Source: Oscillospiraceae bacterium
GTDB taxonomy: Bacteria > Bacillota > Clostridia > Oscillospirales > Ruminococcaceae
Assembly: GCA_022787085.1 (NCBI GenBank)
Contig: JALFVE010000004.1
Coordinates: forward strand, 1-43,078
Length of the DNA: 43,078 nucleotides
Direction: 5' to 3'
The notes beneath the pieces are model-generated. The model saw nothing but the letters and a program-made list of their open reading frames with translations. It was not told where the DNA came from and did no database searches. Of the stretch, positions 23,042-32,039 are shown in pieces (within the stretch, counting starts at the first letter, position 1; every line of letters begins with the position of its first letter). The translations under genes and the position numbers were made by a program.

Positions 23042-24106
23042 TTACAATGTGCAGTAAAGATTTGTCTCCCATGCGGGGATATACAGCAGATGCCTGATAT
23101 AAAGCTTTAAGCGGGGATTTATCTCGTGAACCTTCAAGGGCAGCTCAAAGATATCCCCGTTTCGGTGATACAGAGCGCAGATAAGCCTGCTGCCTGCTTC
23201 AAGAGAGCGTTTGCAGCCCTCAAGAGCTTCATATTCGGCACCCTCCACGTCCATTTTAATAAGCGTGGCATTATGACAAAGGCTGTCTCCCGTAATTCCC
23301 CGAACGGTTTTAAGCTTAACGCCGTTTTCGTCTGTGAGCTTGGAATTTCGTCCCGAGCGGTCGGAAAAGGTAAGCTCGGTGTTCTCGTTCCATGCAGCGG
23401 CGTTCTCAAGGGTGATATTTTTCATTCCGTCAGTTGATTTTGTGAGCTTGCGGAAATTTCTCGAATCGGGCTCAACGGCATAGATATGTTCATATTTTCC
23501 GCCCGTCAGCTCCGAAAATTCCATCACCGTATCGCCGTTGTATGCGCCCAGATCAATATACCGCTCATTATCTGTGAGCTTAATAATATCCTTCCATATC
23601 TCCGATTTGGGAACAGTGCAGCGGTGGAGGTAGTCTATTTTCCCGCTTATCCTGAAATTAATAATATCCGCAAATGTCTGCTTAGATTTTTCATCTGCAA
23701 GCATATCGTAGACCCTTTGCAGCTTTTCGGCATTTTCAAGGCAGTATTCATAGGTAAAAAGCCCCTCGCCCACAACGGGAACATCGGGGGCAAGGAGGAT
23801 ATGCCGCTCAGCCATATCGGAAATTCGGCGGTAAAGGCTCTCATAGCCCGCACCGAAAGCAAGGACTATCACAAAATCCTCAATGAGGCTTTCTATCTGT
23901 GACAATGAATGGACCAGATGTCCTTTGAAATAATGCCCTCTCACAAATTCATCGCTGGCGAAAAAGCCTGCTGTTGCAATGCCGTATTTATCGAAAACCC
24001 TGAGAATTTTCTCCGCCCCGTCACCCATGCCGTAGATGAAAATGGGCAGGTCGGTATTTTTGAGATAATCCCATGAATTAACCCTTTCGGTGATGAAATC
24101 AAGCAT
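23042..24106 (-). CDS. FkbM-family methyltransferase with N-terminal Rossmann-like domain
   Basis: 354 residues from the ATG at 24106. Residues 20-110 look like a nucleotide-binding Rossmann segment (IFIYGMGDGAEKI, FVIVLAFGAG) as found in some sugar-modifying proteins. Residues 165-330 are an FkbM SAM-dependent methyltransferase: DLGAYNGDTVMEF is the SAM motif I, YAVEPD motif II and IKMDVEGAEYEALEG the FkbM signature. The substrate is likely a sugar or hydroxyl on a glycan or metabolite; it cannot be named. Its start overlaps the stop of the PH-domain gene (ATGCTTGA), so the two are translationally coupled. Confidence 0.85.
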   Translation of the reverse strand: MLDFITERVNSWDYLKNTDLPIFIYGMGDGAEKILRVFDKYGIATAGFFASDEFVRGHYFKGHLVHSLSQIESLIEDFVIVLAFGAGYESLYRRISDMAERHILLAPDVPVVGEGLFTYEYCLENAEKLQRVYDMLADEKSKQTFADIINFRISGKIDYLHRCTVPKSEIWKDIIKLTDNERYIDLGAYNGDTVMEFSELTGGKYEHIYAVEPDSRNFRKLTKSTDGMKNITLENAAAWNENTELTFSDRSGRNSKLTDENGVKLKTVRGITGDSLCHNATLIKMDVEGAEYEALEGCKRSLEAGSRLICALYHRNGDIFELPLKVHEINPRLKLYIRHLLYIPAWETNLYCTL

Positions 24107-24512
24107 TTTCATCGTCCTCGTCATCAAAATGCTCAAATTCGTGGGGAGGATGTCCGCCCGCAATCATGTCTCTGCCGCGGATATTGTAAGCGTCACGCTG
24201 CTTTTCGATCTGCTCGTCAAGGAGCTGCAAAAATTTTCTAGGGGCTTTGATGGATTTGACCTCCTTCTGCGGGGTGTCCACGTCCTTCACGTTAATTATC
24301 ACCGTACCGCAGCCGAAAAGGCGCTGTCCGAAGGGAAGAATGAGCTTTTTGTCATTGACCCTGTAAAGGTCGAATTCGTCCTCCACAACGGTGAAAAAGC
24401 CCTTTCTGGTTATGAATTTTTTTTCAGTGAGAAAATATCTGGTAAAGGATATGGGCAGACCGAAAATTGTGCGCTTTTTGTCCGTCCAGATATAATCAAA
24501 ATTGGCTTTCAT
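24099..24512 (-). CDS. Bacterial PH-domain (bPH2-like) protein
   Basis: 137 residues from the ATG at 24512, which has an AAAGGA site; the longer ORF start at 24548 lacks one. Residues 1-95 resemble the bacterial pleckstrin-homology domain (DUF304/bPH2 type): two short strands, YFLTEKKFITRKGFFTVVEDEFDLYRVNDKKL, then GCGTVIINVKDVDTPQKEVKSIKAPRKFLQLLDEQI. The C-terminal tail is acidic (HFDDEDDE) and charged. No membrane helix is present. The family is generally of unknown function, with scaffolding suggested. It sits between purD and the FkbM gene in the same direction. Confidence 0.75.
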   Translation of the reverse strand: MKANFDYIWTDKKRTIFGLPISFTRYFLTEKKFITRKGFFTVVEDEFDLYRVNDKKLILPFGQRLFGCGTVIINVKDVDTPQKEVKSIKAPRKFLQLLDEQIEKQRDAYNIRGRDMIAGGHPPHEFEHFDDEDDENA

Positions 24513-24568
24513 ATGTTCATGTTCCTTTCCGAATTTATTTTTGCTCATAATTTAAAAATCATTAATAT

Positions 24569-24599
24569 CATACCGCAGACAGAAGATGCCTGCGGTATG
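24569..24599 (-). terminator. Weak hairpin after purD
   Basis: Minus strand CATACCGCAG / CTGCGGTATG (10 bp, 11-base loop), followed by ATATTAATGATTTTT. The T-run is delayed, so read-through into the PH-domain gene is likely. Confidence 0.55.
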
Positions 24600-24605
24600 G
24601 ATAAG

Positions 24606-25886
24606 TTATTTAAGAGCCGCCATAGCTCTCTTGCCGATGTCGTGACGGTAATGAGCATTCTCGAAGGAAATCTTCTCCACCGCCTTATAAGATCTCTCCA
24701 GCGCCTCGGGAAGAGAATCTCCCGTAGCGGTCACGCCGATAACACGACCGCCGTTTGTGTAGAATTTGCCGTTCTCATACTTTGTTCCCGCATGGTAAAC
24801 GAATGCGCCGTCCACCTGACCCTTGTCGTCCATGCCGTTCATCTCAAGACCCTTGGGATATGACTGAGGATAGCCGCCCGAAGCCATTACCACGCAGGTG
24901 CAATACTCATTTTTCCACTTAATATCAACATCGGCAAGAGTGCCGTTGTAAATAGCCTCGAAAATCTCGCAGAGATCGCCGTCAAGGAGAGGGAGAACAA
25001 CCTGAGTTTCGGGGTCGCCGAAGCGGCAGTTATATTCAATCACCTTGGGACCCTTGGGAGTAATCATAAGTCCGAAGTAGAGGCAGCCCTTGAAGGTCCT
25101 GCCCTCGGTGTTCATGGCATTGATGGTGGGCAGGAAAATCTTTTCCATGCACTCCTTTGCCACTTCCTCGGTGTAATATGGATTGGGGGCAACGGTTCCC
25201 ATGCCGCCTGTGTTCAGACCCTCGTCATTGTCATAGGCACGCTTGTGGTCCATGGAGGATATCATAGGCACAACAGTCTTGCCGTCGGTAAATGACAGAA
25301 CGGAAACCTCGGGACCCGTTAAAAATTCCTCGATAACAACGGTTGCGCTGCTGTCACCGAACTGTCTGCCGTCTATCATGGATTTAACGGCATCAATGGC
25401 TTCCTCCTCGTTCTGAGCGATAATAACGCCCTTGCCCAGCGCAAGACCGTCCGCCTTGATAACAGCGGGATAGCTGTTCTGCTTTTTAAGATATGCTATA
25501 GCCGAATCGCTGTCGGAGAAAACCTCATAAAAAGCGGTGGGGATATTGTATTTCTTCATAAGCTCCTTGGAGAAGACCTTGCTGCCCTCGATTATAGCAG
25601 CAGCCTTGTTGGGACCGAAGGTCATAATGCCCTCGGCATTGAGAGCGTCAACCATGCCCATTACAAGGGGATCGTCGGGAGCAACTGCTACCATGTCAAC
25701 GGAAAGCTTCTTTGCAAGAGCCACAACGCCCTCTATATCCGTAGCCTTAACGTCAAAGCACTCCGCATAACGGGAAATTCCGCCGTTTCCGGGGGTGCAG
25801 TAGAGCTTTTCCACCTTGGGTGATTCGGCAAGCTTCATAATGATGGCGTGCTCACGTCCGCCGCCGCCTACTACTAATATTTTCAT
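24606..25886 (-). CDS. purD: Phosphoribosylamine-glycine ligase (GAR synthetase)
   Basis: 426 residues, normal. It catalyses step 2 of purine synthesis: phosphoribosylamine + glycine + ATP to GAR. It is an ATP-grasp enzyme. The N-terminal KILVVGGGGREHAIIMKL (2-19) is the PurD signature, the middle has PAVIKADGLALGKGVI, and the C-terminal half has GTVAPNPYYTEE and YNCRFGDPETQVVLP for metal/ATP binding. Start spacing to AAAGGA is good. Four bases separate it from the upstream membrane-protein gene, so both are in the pur operon. Confidence 0.98.
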   Translation of the reverse strand: MKILVVGGGGREHAIIMKLAESPKVEKLYCTPGNGGISRYAECFDVKATDIEGVVALAKKLSVDMVAVAPDDPLVMGMVDALNAEGIMTFGPNKAAAIIEGSKVFSKELMKKYNIPTAFYEVFSDSDSAIAYLKKQNSYPAVIKADGLALGKGVIIAQNEEEAIDAVKSMIDGRQFGDSSATVVIEEFLTGPEVSVLSFTDGKTVVPMISSMDHKRAYDNDEGLNTGGMGTVAPNPYYTEEVAKECMEKIFLPTINAMNTEGRTFKGCLYFGLMITPKGPKVIEYNCRFGDPETQVVLPLLDGDLCEIFEAIYNGTLADVDIKWKNEYCTCVVMASGGYPQSYPKGLEMNGMDDKGQVDGAFVYHAGTKYENGKFYTNGGRVIGVTATGDSLPEALERSYKAVEKISFENAHYRHDIGKRAMAALK

Positions 25887-25890
25887 AATC

Positions 25891-26388
25891 TCAAGTCCTT
25901 TCGGAGATTTTATTCACGGGATTGTTTGCGTATGCATAAACCGCAGATGCGGCTATTGTGATTATTGCTGCTGCGTACAGCAGATATGAGAGGATATTTA
26001 CCACGTTTGAATAAAGGGATAATGCGGCAAGGACTTCTGTGCCCATAAGTCTTGCTGTAAGCCTTGTCTGAATAAGATTAGAGATAAGAACCGCAATGGG
26101 AAGAATCCCTGTTGTGACCGATGATATCACAAGGGGCATAAATACCCTTTTCCCCTTTGAAATAAGTGCATTTGAAGCGGTTATGGCAAGGTTTGCAATG
26201 CACATGAAAACACCCGAATAAAGAAACACCTTTTCGGTTTCCTCGTATATCCACCCGCCCGACAGCTCGTTAAGAATGTTTTTCTGAAACAGGCTCGAAA
26301 GCAGAAGAAGTAATGCCCAAATGATAAGAATTGCCTGTGAAGCAATTGCCGCAGTTTTTACGGATTTTGGTGTTCCGCAATTTTCCAT
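25891..26388 (-). CDS. Four-helix membrane protein of unknown function in the pur operon
   Basis: 165 residues with four predicted membrane helices (about 13-34, 54-76, 82-106, 126-153) and short loops. No family is recognised and no catalytic or transport motif is seen. A GGAGGAA site precedes the ATG. It lies 4 bases upstream of purD and 69 bases after purH on the same strand, with no terminator on either side, so it is almost certainly co-transcribed with purine genes. Possible roles (nucleobase transport, membrane tethering) are speculative. Confidence 0.8.
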   Translation of the reverse strand: MENCGTPKSVKTAAIASQAILIIWALLLLLSSLFQKNILNELSGGWIYEETEKVFLYSGVFMCIANLAITASNALISKGKRVFMPLVISSVTTGILPIAVLISNLIQTRLTARLMGTEVLAALSLYSNVVNILSYLLYAAAIITIAASAVYAYANNPVNKISERT

Positions 26389-26457
26389 AAGTACATTCCT
26401 CCATATGCATATTCTTCAAAGGGACAATGGAAAAATATTTCCATTGCCCCGATGATC

Positions 26458-27636
26458 TTAGTGGTGGAAAAGTCTTATGCCTGTGAATGCCATAGCGATA
26501 TTATACTTGTTGCAGGTCTCGATAACGTTGTCGTCACGGATAGAGCCGCCGGGCTGTGCAATATATTCAACGCCCGATTTGTGCGCTCTTTCGATGTTGT
26601 CACCGAAGGGGAAGAATGCGTCGGAGCCGAGAGCGACCTCGGTGTTCTTTGCAAGCCATTCCTTCTTCTCCTCACGGGTAAGGGGCTCGGGCTTCTCGGT
26701 GAATACCTTCTGCCACTCGCCCTCTCTCAGAACGTCCTCGTATTCATCGCCGATATAAACATCAATAGCGTTGTCACGGTCAGCACGTCTTACATCGTCC
26801 TTGAAAGGAAGTGCCATAACCTTGGGATTCTGTCTGAGCCACCAGTTGTCAGCCTTCTGTCCCGCAAGACGAGTGCAGTGGATACGGGACTGCTGACCTG
26901 CGCCGATACCGATAGCCTGACCGTCCTTAACATAGCAAACGGAGTTTGACTGGGTGTATTTCAGAGTAATGAGGGAAATAAGCAGGTCTTTCTTCTTATC
27001 CTCGGGGATATTCTTGTTGTCGGTAACAATATTCTCAAGGAGAGCGTCATTTATATCAAGCTCGTTTCTGCCCTGCTCGAAGGTGATGCCAAAAACCTGC
27101 TTGCGCTCAATGGGAGCGGGAACATAGTTTTCATCAATTTTGATAATATTGTATGTGCCCTTTCTCTTGGACTTGAGGATCTCAAGAGCTTCATCGGTGT
27201 AGCCGGGAGCAATAACACCGTCGGAAACCTCTCTCTGGATCATCTTAGCGGTGCAAACATCACAAACATCCGAAAGAGCGATAAAATCGCCGTAGGAGGA
27301 CATTCTGTCCGCGCCTCTTGCTCTTGCATACGCGCAGGCAAGGGGAGAAAGCTCGCCTAAATCGTCTACCCAGTAGATCTTCTTGAGAGTGTCGGAAAGG
27401 GGCTTGCCGATGGCTGCGCCTGCGGGAGAAACGTGCTTGAAGGAAGTTGCTGCGCACATACCCGTTGCCTTTTTTAGCTCTCTTACAAGCTGCCAGCCGT
27501 TGAAGGCATCTAAGAGATTGATATAGCCGGGCTTGCCGTTTAATACCTCAATAGGCAGCTCGCCGCCTTCGATAAAAATTCTTGAGGGCTTCTGATTGGG
27601 GTTGCAACCGTATTTTAACTGCATTTCGTTTGACAT
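26458..27636 (-). CDS. purH: AICAR formyltransferase, stand-alone
   Basis: 392 residues. This corresponds to the C-terminal AICAR transformylase half of bifunctional PurH, step 9 of purine synthesis (AICAR + 10-formyl-THF to FAICAR). The start (LKYGCNPNQKPSRIF) has the typical RYGENPHQ-like segment, and the catalytic lysine-histidine pair lies in SFKHVSPAGAAIG. The N-terminal IMP cyclohydrolase domain (about 200 residues) is missing, but a separate PurO-type cyclohydrolase lies just upstream. The ATG has a GGAGGAA site. It looks like a genuine architecture and not a truncation, since the start and end are intact. Confidence 0.95.
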   Translation of the reverse strand: MSNEMQLKYGCNPNQKPSRIFIEGGELPIEVLNGKPGYINLLDAFNGWQLVRELKKATGMCAATSFKHVSPAGAAIGKPLSDTLKKIYWVDDLGELSPLACAYARARGADRMSSYGDFIALSDVCDVCTAKMIQREVSDGVIAPGYTDEALEILKSKRKGTYNIIKIDENYVPAPIERKQVFGITFEQGRNELDINDALLENIVTDNKNIPEDKKKDLLISLITLKYTQSNSVCYVKDGQAIGIGAGQQSRIHCTRLAGQKADNWWLRQNPKVMALPFKDDVRRADRDNAIDVYIGDEYEDVLREGEWQKVFTEKPEPLTREEKKEWLAKNTEVALGSDAFFPFGDNIERAHKSGVEYIAQPGGSIRDDNVIETCNKYNIAMAFTGIRLFHH

Positions 27637-27661
27637 TTTTAAATTCCTCCCGTTATATGAT

Positions 27662-28387
27662 TCATTCGCTCTTAGCGTACTTGTTGATTATTCTTGATTC
27701 ATACTTGCCTGTGGCGATGTCAATGTATCTTACAAAAAGTGATACCTTGTTATCCTCGTTGAGCGCATTCCAGAGCTTGCCTGCAAATTCATCAATGCCG
27801 TCATTGCCGATCTCAACCTTCTTAGGCTCGCCCTCAAAGCTGGGGAGGGGATTTCCGTCGCCCATATAGGTGTGTATAAAATGACCCACGCCGTTTAAAG
27901 GAGAAGAATAGCTGAAAGTGAATCTCTCACGGCAGTCGGGATTGCCGTCAGCGGACTTGAGGATAGACATAGCATAATTATACTCGCCGTTTCCGATATG
28001 CATGATACCCGAAATTCTGGGGGTGTAATTGGGAGCGTCATCCTCGTATTCCCTTGTCCTGAGGGACTGCTCAAAGGTCTGCTGCTTGTCCATCAGCTCA
28101 TAGATGGTGTCAGTCTGATCGCCGTTTGTAACAATGGTCTTATTGCCAAGAACTCTAACGGGCGAATAGATGATAAGATGGGGATCGGAGAGCTTGGAGG
28201 GGTCAGCGGCTTCGGTCTTAATGCCGTCCTCGGTCTCGGTGAATACACGATTTCGGGAATTAACGCTTCTGCCCATGATAAAATAAGCGGTAACAGCGGT
28301 CTTACCATCGGCAGATCTGCCGATAACAATTCCTCTGCCGGGGTATGCATTTGATCTGAGCTCGTTTTCGAGAGATAATGTTTTCAT
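27662..28387 (-). CDS. purO: IMP cyclohydrolase, archaeal PurO type
   Basis: 241 residues from the ATG at 28387 (AAAGGA 9 bases upstream). It resembles the PF07826 IMP cyclohydrolase family known first from archaea: NAYPGRGIVIGRSADG near the N-terminus, FIMGRSVNSRNRVF and the conserved DPSKLSDPHLIIYSPV stretch. It closes FAICAR to IMP, the last step of the pathway. It supplies the activity lacking in the stand-alone AICAR transformylase that follows 25 bases downstream. A gene start at 28405 would overlap the purN stop by four bases; either start implies tight coupling. Confidence 0.88.
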   Translation of the reverse strand: MKTLSLENELRSNAYPGRGIVIGRSADGKTAVTAYFIMGRSVNSRNRVFTETEDGIKTEAADPSKLSDPHLIIYSPVRVLGNKTIVTNGDQTDTIYELMDKQQTFEQSLRTREYEDDAPNYTPRISGIMHIGNGEYNYAMSILKSADGNPDCRERFTFSYSSPLNGVGHFIHTYMGDGNPLPSFEGEPKKVEIGNDGIDEFAGKLWNALNEDNKVSLFVRYIDIATGKYESRIINKYAKSE

Positions 28388-28401
28388 AGCTTTTTGTCCT
28401 T

Positions 28402-29028
28402 TCATTCTTCGGCGTAAGCCACGCCGTTTTCTATGCGGATTTTATCCTCACAGAGCAGGGAAACTGCCTTTGGGAGAATTTTCCATTCAGCCTGCTCCAT
28501 AACACGTTTCTGCAGTATTTCGGGGGTGTCGCCGTTCCGGATCTCCACCGCTTTCTGGAGGATTATGGGACCTCCGTCGCAAACCTCGGTGACGAAATGA
28601 ACGGTAGCGCCCGTGACCTTAACGCCCCTTGCCAGCGCCTCCTCATGGACCTTCAGCCCATAATAGCCTTTGCCGCAGAATGAGGGAATAAGAGCGGGAT
28701 GGACATTGACCATTTTGAATGGGTATGCCCTGCAGACCTGTTCATCGAGAATGGTCATAAAGCCCGCATAAACAATGATATCCGCATTTTCCGACTTGAG
28801 CGTTTCAAGCATTGCTTTGCTGTATTCATGGCTGTCTGCGTAATCCTTTCGGGGCAGCACAATTCCCTTAATGCCGTTCTGAGCAGCTCTTTCAAGAGCA
28901 TATGCACCCTCCTTGGAGGAGATAACGCAGGTAATTTTTCCGCCCTTTATCTCTCCCCGCTTTTCGGCGTCAATGAGAGCCTGCAAATTGGTTCCGCCGC
29001 CCGATACAAGCACGACTATATTTTTCAT
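28402..29028 (-). CDS. purN: Phosphoribosylglycinamide formyltransferase (GAR transformylase)
   Basis: 208 residues from the ATG at 29028, with an AAGGATGG site; the longer ORF begins with a TTG lacking a site. PurN transfers a formyl group from 10-formyl-THF to GAR (step 3). Visible motifs are NIVVLVSGGGTNLQAL (phosphate/GAR binding), MVNVHPALIPSF with the catalytic N and H, and the downstream TGATVHFVTEVCDGGPII with the catalytic Asp. Between it and purM lies a small membrane-protein gene. Confidence 0.97.
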   Translation of the reverse strand: MKNIVVLVSGGGTNLQALIDAEKRGEIKGGKITCVISSKEGAYALERAAQNGIKGIVLPRKDYADSHEYSKAMLETLKSENADIIVYAGFMTILDEQVCRAYPFKMVNVHPALIPSFCGKGYYGLKVHEEALARGVKVTGATVHFVTEVCDGGPIILQKAVEIRNGDTPEILQKRVMEQAEWKILPKAVSLLCEDKIRIENGVAYAEE

Positions 29029-29041
29029 AAGTTTACCATCC

Positions 29042-29437
29042 TTAATCAAAAAATCCGTTTTCGCCCGAGGAATTGTTTATTTCCCCCGCAGCCCTGAAGC
29101 TGAATACTGCGGCTGCGATATAAAGAGCGTCTCCGAAAAGGGAGAATACCGCCATGCCGTTTAAAAGCCCGGTCATGCTGCTTCCCGCAGCGCCGAAAAT
29201 CTCAGCCACAAAGCCGAACATTCCACCCGCCAGCAGGAGAAGCAGCGCAAAAATAATGCTGCCCGCAAGGGATATCACATAAAAAACTCCCGCCGCCTTT
29301 GCGCCGTTTTTCCTCGGCTTGCCGTAAATAACCCATGAAATAATAGCGGCGATTATCCCGGGAAGATTAAGTGAGCATATTGACCAAGCAAGAGCCGCAG
29401 AGCCTGCCGCAACAGCTTTTTTCAGATTATTATTCAT
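29042..29437 (-). CDS. Three-helix membrane protein of unknown function in the pur operon
   Basis: 131 residues with about three hydrophobic segments (8-37, 48-72, 88-113), rich in Ala/Gly, and a polar C-terminus. No family recognised. It starts 64 bases after purM and ends 13 bases before the purN start, so it lies inside the purine transcript. It is not similar by eye to the 165-residue membrane protein further down the operon. An AAAGGT site is about 10 bases upstream of the ATG. Confidence 0.72.
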   Translation of the reverse strand: MNNNLKKAVAAGSAALAWSICSLNLPGIIAAIISWVIYGKPRKNGAKAAGVFYVISLAGSIIFALLLLLAGGMFGFVAEIFGAAGSSMTGLLNGMAVFSLFGDALYIAAAVFSFRAAGEINNSSGENGFFD

Positions 29438-29501
29438 AGCAATTAACCTTTAATCAAATGCGGCTGTAAGCTATTGCCACAGCCGCAGATCGGCATATTT
29501 A

Positions 29502-30536
29502 TCAGCAGATGATAACGCCCTCGTCGCTTTCAACAAGCTCGCCCATAACATAGGCATCCTCGCCTGCAGCCTTGATGGCGCTGATAGCCTTGTCTGCGTC
29601 ATTCTTATCCACAACAACAGCCATGCCCACACCCATGTTGAAGGTGTTGAACATATCTCTCTCGGGAATTTTGCCTGTTTTGGCAATAAGGTCGAAGATG
29701 GGAAGCACCTGAACAGCGCTTCTGTCTATCTTTGCGGAAATTCCTGCAGGGAGGGAGCGGGGGATATTCTCATAGAAGCCGCCGCCTGTGATATGGCTTA
29801 TGGACTTTACCTTAACGGAATCGAGAAGGCTCATAACAGCCTTAACATAAATTCTTGTGGGAGTGAGAAGGCTTTCGCCCAGAGTAGCACCCAGATCGGA
29901 CTGATGTCTCGCAAGATTCTGCTCGGTAACGGAAAATACCTTTCTGACAAGGGAGAAGCCGTTGGAGTGAACGCCGCTGGACTTGATGGCGATCATCACA
30001 TCTCCCGCCTTCTGAGTGGAGGGGTCGAGGATCTTGTCCTTGTCAACAACGCCGACAGTGAAGCCTGCCAGATCATATTCATCCTCGGGCATAAGACCGG
30101 GGTGCTCAGCAGTTTCGCCGCCGATAAGAGCGCACTCAGCCTGAACGCAGCCCTCAGCAACGCCCGACACTATCTGAGCGATCTTCTCGGGGAAATTCTT
30201 TCCGCAGGCGATGTAATCAAGGAAGAACTGGGGCTTAGCGCCGCAGCAGATAACGTCGTTCACGCACATTGCAACACAGTCGATACCAACAGTGTCGTGC
30301 TTGTCAAGGAGAAAAGCGATCTTGATCTTGGTTCCCACGCCGTCGGTGCCCGAAACCAGAACGGGCTTGTTAATTCCTGTCATGTCAAGCTCATAGAGTC
30401 CGCCGAAGCCGCCGAGACCTGACAAAACGCCCTTGTTCATAGTTCTTGCAACGTGAGCCTTCATAAGCTCAACAGCCTTGTAGCCGGCGGTTACGTCAAC
30501 GCCTGCTTCCTTGTAGCTTTCGGAAAAACTTTTCAT
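29502..30536 (-). CDS. purM: Phosphoribosylformylglycinamidine cyclo-ligase (AIR synthetase)
   Basis: 344 residues. PurM closes FGAM to AIR with ATP (step 5). Motifs: [20 protein letters not shown] at the N-terminus, [15 protein letters not shown] (ATP/substrate loop), [23 protein letters not shown] and the GGETAEHPG segment. The ATG at 30536 is chosen because AAAGGA is 9 bases upstream; the ATG nine bases earlier abuts that site. purL, which makes its substrate, is not in the window. Confidence 0.98.
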   Translation of the reverse strand: MKSFSESYKEAGVDVTAGYKAVELMKAHVARTMNKGVLSGLGGFGGLYELDMTGINKPVLVSGTDGVGTKIKIAFLLDKHDTVGIDCVAMCVNDVICCGAKPQFFLDYIACGKNFPEKIAQIVSGVAEGCVQAECALIGGETAEHPGLMPEDEYDLAGFTVGVVDKDKILDPSTQKAGDVMIAIKSSGVHSNGFSLVRKVFSVTEQNLARHQSDLGATLGESLLTPTRIYVKAVMSLLDSVKVKSISHITGGGFYENIPRSLPAGISAKIDRSAVQVLPIFDLIAKTGKIPERDMFNTFNMGVGMAVVVDKNDADKAISAIKAAGEDAYVMGELVESDEGVIIC

Positions 30537-30605
30537 TTCAAACATTCCTTTCTGAGAGCCATGCTCTGCATGAGAAGGCAGAGAAAGCCCTCTCGGGTAT
30601 GATAA

Positions 30606-32033
30606 TTATTTTGATGATTTTCTTATCTTAAATTCAAATTTGTCCTTCGGGATCTCTGCGGGAACGGGAGCGGGATAATTGCCCGTAAAACAGCCGTCGC
30701 AGAATTTGCAGTTATCATTGTCTGTAAGGCTGTTAACCGCATCAACGCTGAGATAGCCCAGAGTATCCGCACCAATTTCCCTGCATATCTCGGGTATAGA
30801 CAGACGGCAGGCGATCAGGTTTTCCTTGCTGTCGATATCCGTGCCGAAGTAGCATGGATTAGTAAAGGGCGGGCAAGAAATTCTCACATGGATTTCCTTA
30901 GCGCCTGCTTCACGGATAAGATTAACAATGCGGCGGGAAGTGGTACCTCTTACGATACTGTCGTCAATAAGAACAACACGCTTGTCCTTGACCGTTTCCC
31001 TTACCACATTAAGCTTAATTTTCACCGAATTGGTACGCTCCGCCTGACTGGGCTGGATAAAGGTCCTTCCCACATAGCGGTTTTTGATAAATCCCACGCC
31101 ATAGGGGATCCCCGAGGCATTTGAAAATCCCAGCGCCGCATCAAGTCCGCTGTCGGGAACGCCTATTACAACGTCTGCGTCAACAGGATGCTCCTTCCAG
31201 AGAAATTCACCTGCCTTGAGCCTTGCCTTATGAACGCTTGAGCCCTCTATCACCGAATCGGGGCGGGCAAAATAAACATACTCGAAAACGCACATATGGG
31301 GCTTGGGAGAGATGTGGGTTTCAATTGAACGAAGCCCGTTTTCGTCAATAATAACGATCTCGCCGGGGCGGACGTCTCTGTAAAACTCCGCACCGATGCT
31401 GTCAAATGCGCAGGTTTCCGAAGCAACGATGTAAGCGCTGCCCAGCCTTCCGATGGAAAGTGGCTTGAAGCCGATGGGATCTCTTGCGGCGATAAGCTTC
31501 TGAGGGGACATGACCACAAGGGAATAAGCCCCCTTTATCTTCTCCATAGCCTTTTCCACCGCTTCCTCGATGGAGGAGCAAACAAGGCGCTGCTCGGTTA
31601 TAGCGTAGGATATGACCTCGGTATCGTTGGTACTGTGAAATATAGCTCCTTTAAGCTCATACTCGGTCCTCAGCTCGTATGCATTGGTGAGATTGCCGTT
31701 ATGAGCGATAGCCAGGGGACCTTTAACATGGCGGACCACAAGGGGCTGGGCATTTGAGCGGTTGGAATTGCCTGTAGTGGAATAGCGCACATGACCGATG
31801 GCTATATTTCCCTCACCAAGAGCCTGCAGCCTGTCCTTATCGAAAACCTCGTGAACAAGCCCTAGATCCTTGTGATAGCTGAACACGCCCGAATCATTGA
31901 CAACAATGCCGCAGGACTCCTGACCTCTGTGCTGGAGGGCATAAAGACCCATATAGGTCTGCATTGCAACGTCAGTTTCCTCGGGACTGTATATACCGAA
32001 CACACCGCATTCTTCGTGGATGCCGTTAAACAA
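30606..32033 (-). CDS. purF: Amidophosphoribosyltransferase
   Basis: 475 residues. PurF makes phosphoribosylamine from PRPP and glutamine, the first committed step. The N-terminal glutaminase has a short propeptide and nucleophile C9 (EECGVFG), HVRYSTTG (81-88) and HNGNLTN (111-117). The C-terminal transferase has the PRPP motif VLIDDSIVRGTTSR (354-367). Cysteines C248, C394, C445 and C448 fit the [4Fe-4S] cluster of the B. subtilis-type enzyme. It starts with TTG, 6 bases after the stop of its paralogue, with an AAAGGG site inside that gene, so the two are coupled. Confidence 0.97.
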   Translation of the reverse strand: MFNGIHEECGVFGIYSPEETDVAMQTYMGLYALQHRGQESCGIVVNDSGVFSYHKDLGLVHEVFDKDRLQALGEGNIAIGHVRYSTTGNSNRSNAQPLVVRHVKGPLAIAHNGNLTNAYELRTEYELKGAIFHSTNDTEVISYAITEQRLVCSSIEEAVEKAMEKIKGAYSLVVMSPQKLIAARDPIGFKPLSIGRLGSAYIVASETCAFDSIGAEFYRDVRPGEIVIIDENGLRSIETHISPKPHMCVFEYVYFARPDSVIEGSSVHKARLKAGEFLWKEHPVDADVVIGVPDSGLDAALGFSNASGIPYGVGFIKNRYVGRTFIQPSQAERTNSVKIKLNVVRETVKDKRVVLIDDSIVRGTTSRRIVNLIREAGAKEIHVRISCPPFTNPCYFGTDIDSKENLIACRLSIPEICREIGADTLGYLSVDAVNSLTDNDNCKFCDGCFTGNYPAPVPAEIPKDKFEFKIRKSSK

Positions 32034-32039
32034 ATGAAA

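Noticed and set aside
26458-27636. Truncated purH pseudogene
   Set aside because: Start, ribosome site and C-terminus are intact and the missing activity is supplied by the adjacent purO, so it is a stand-alone enzyme.
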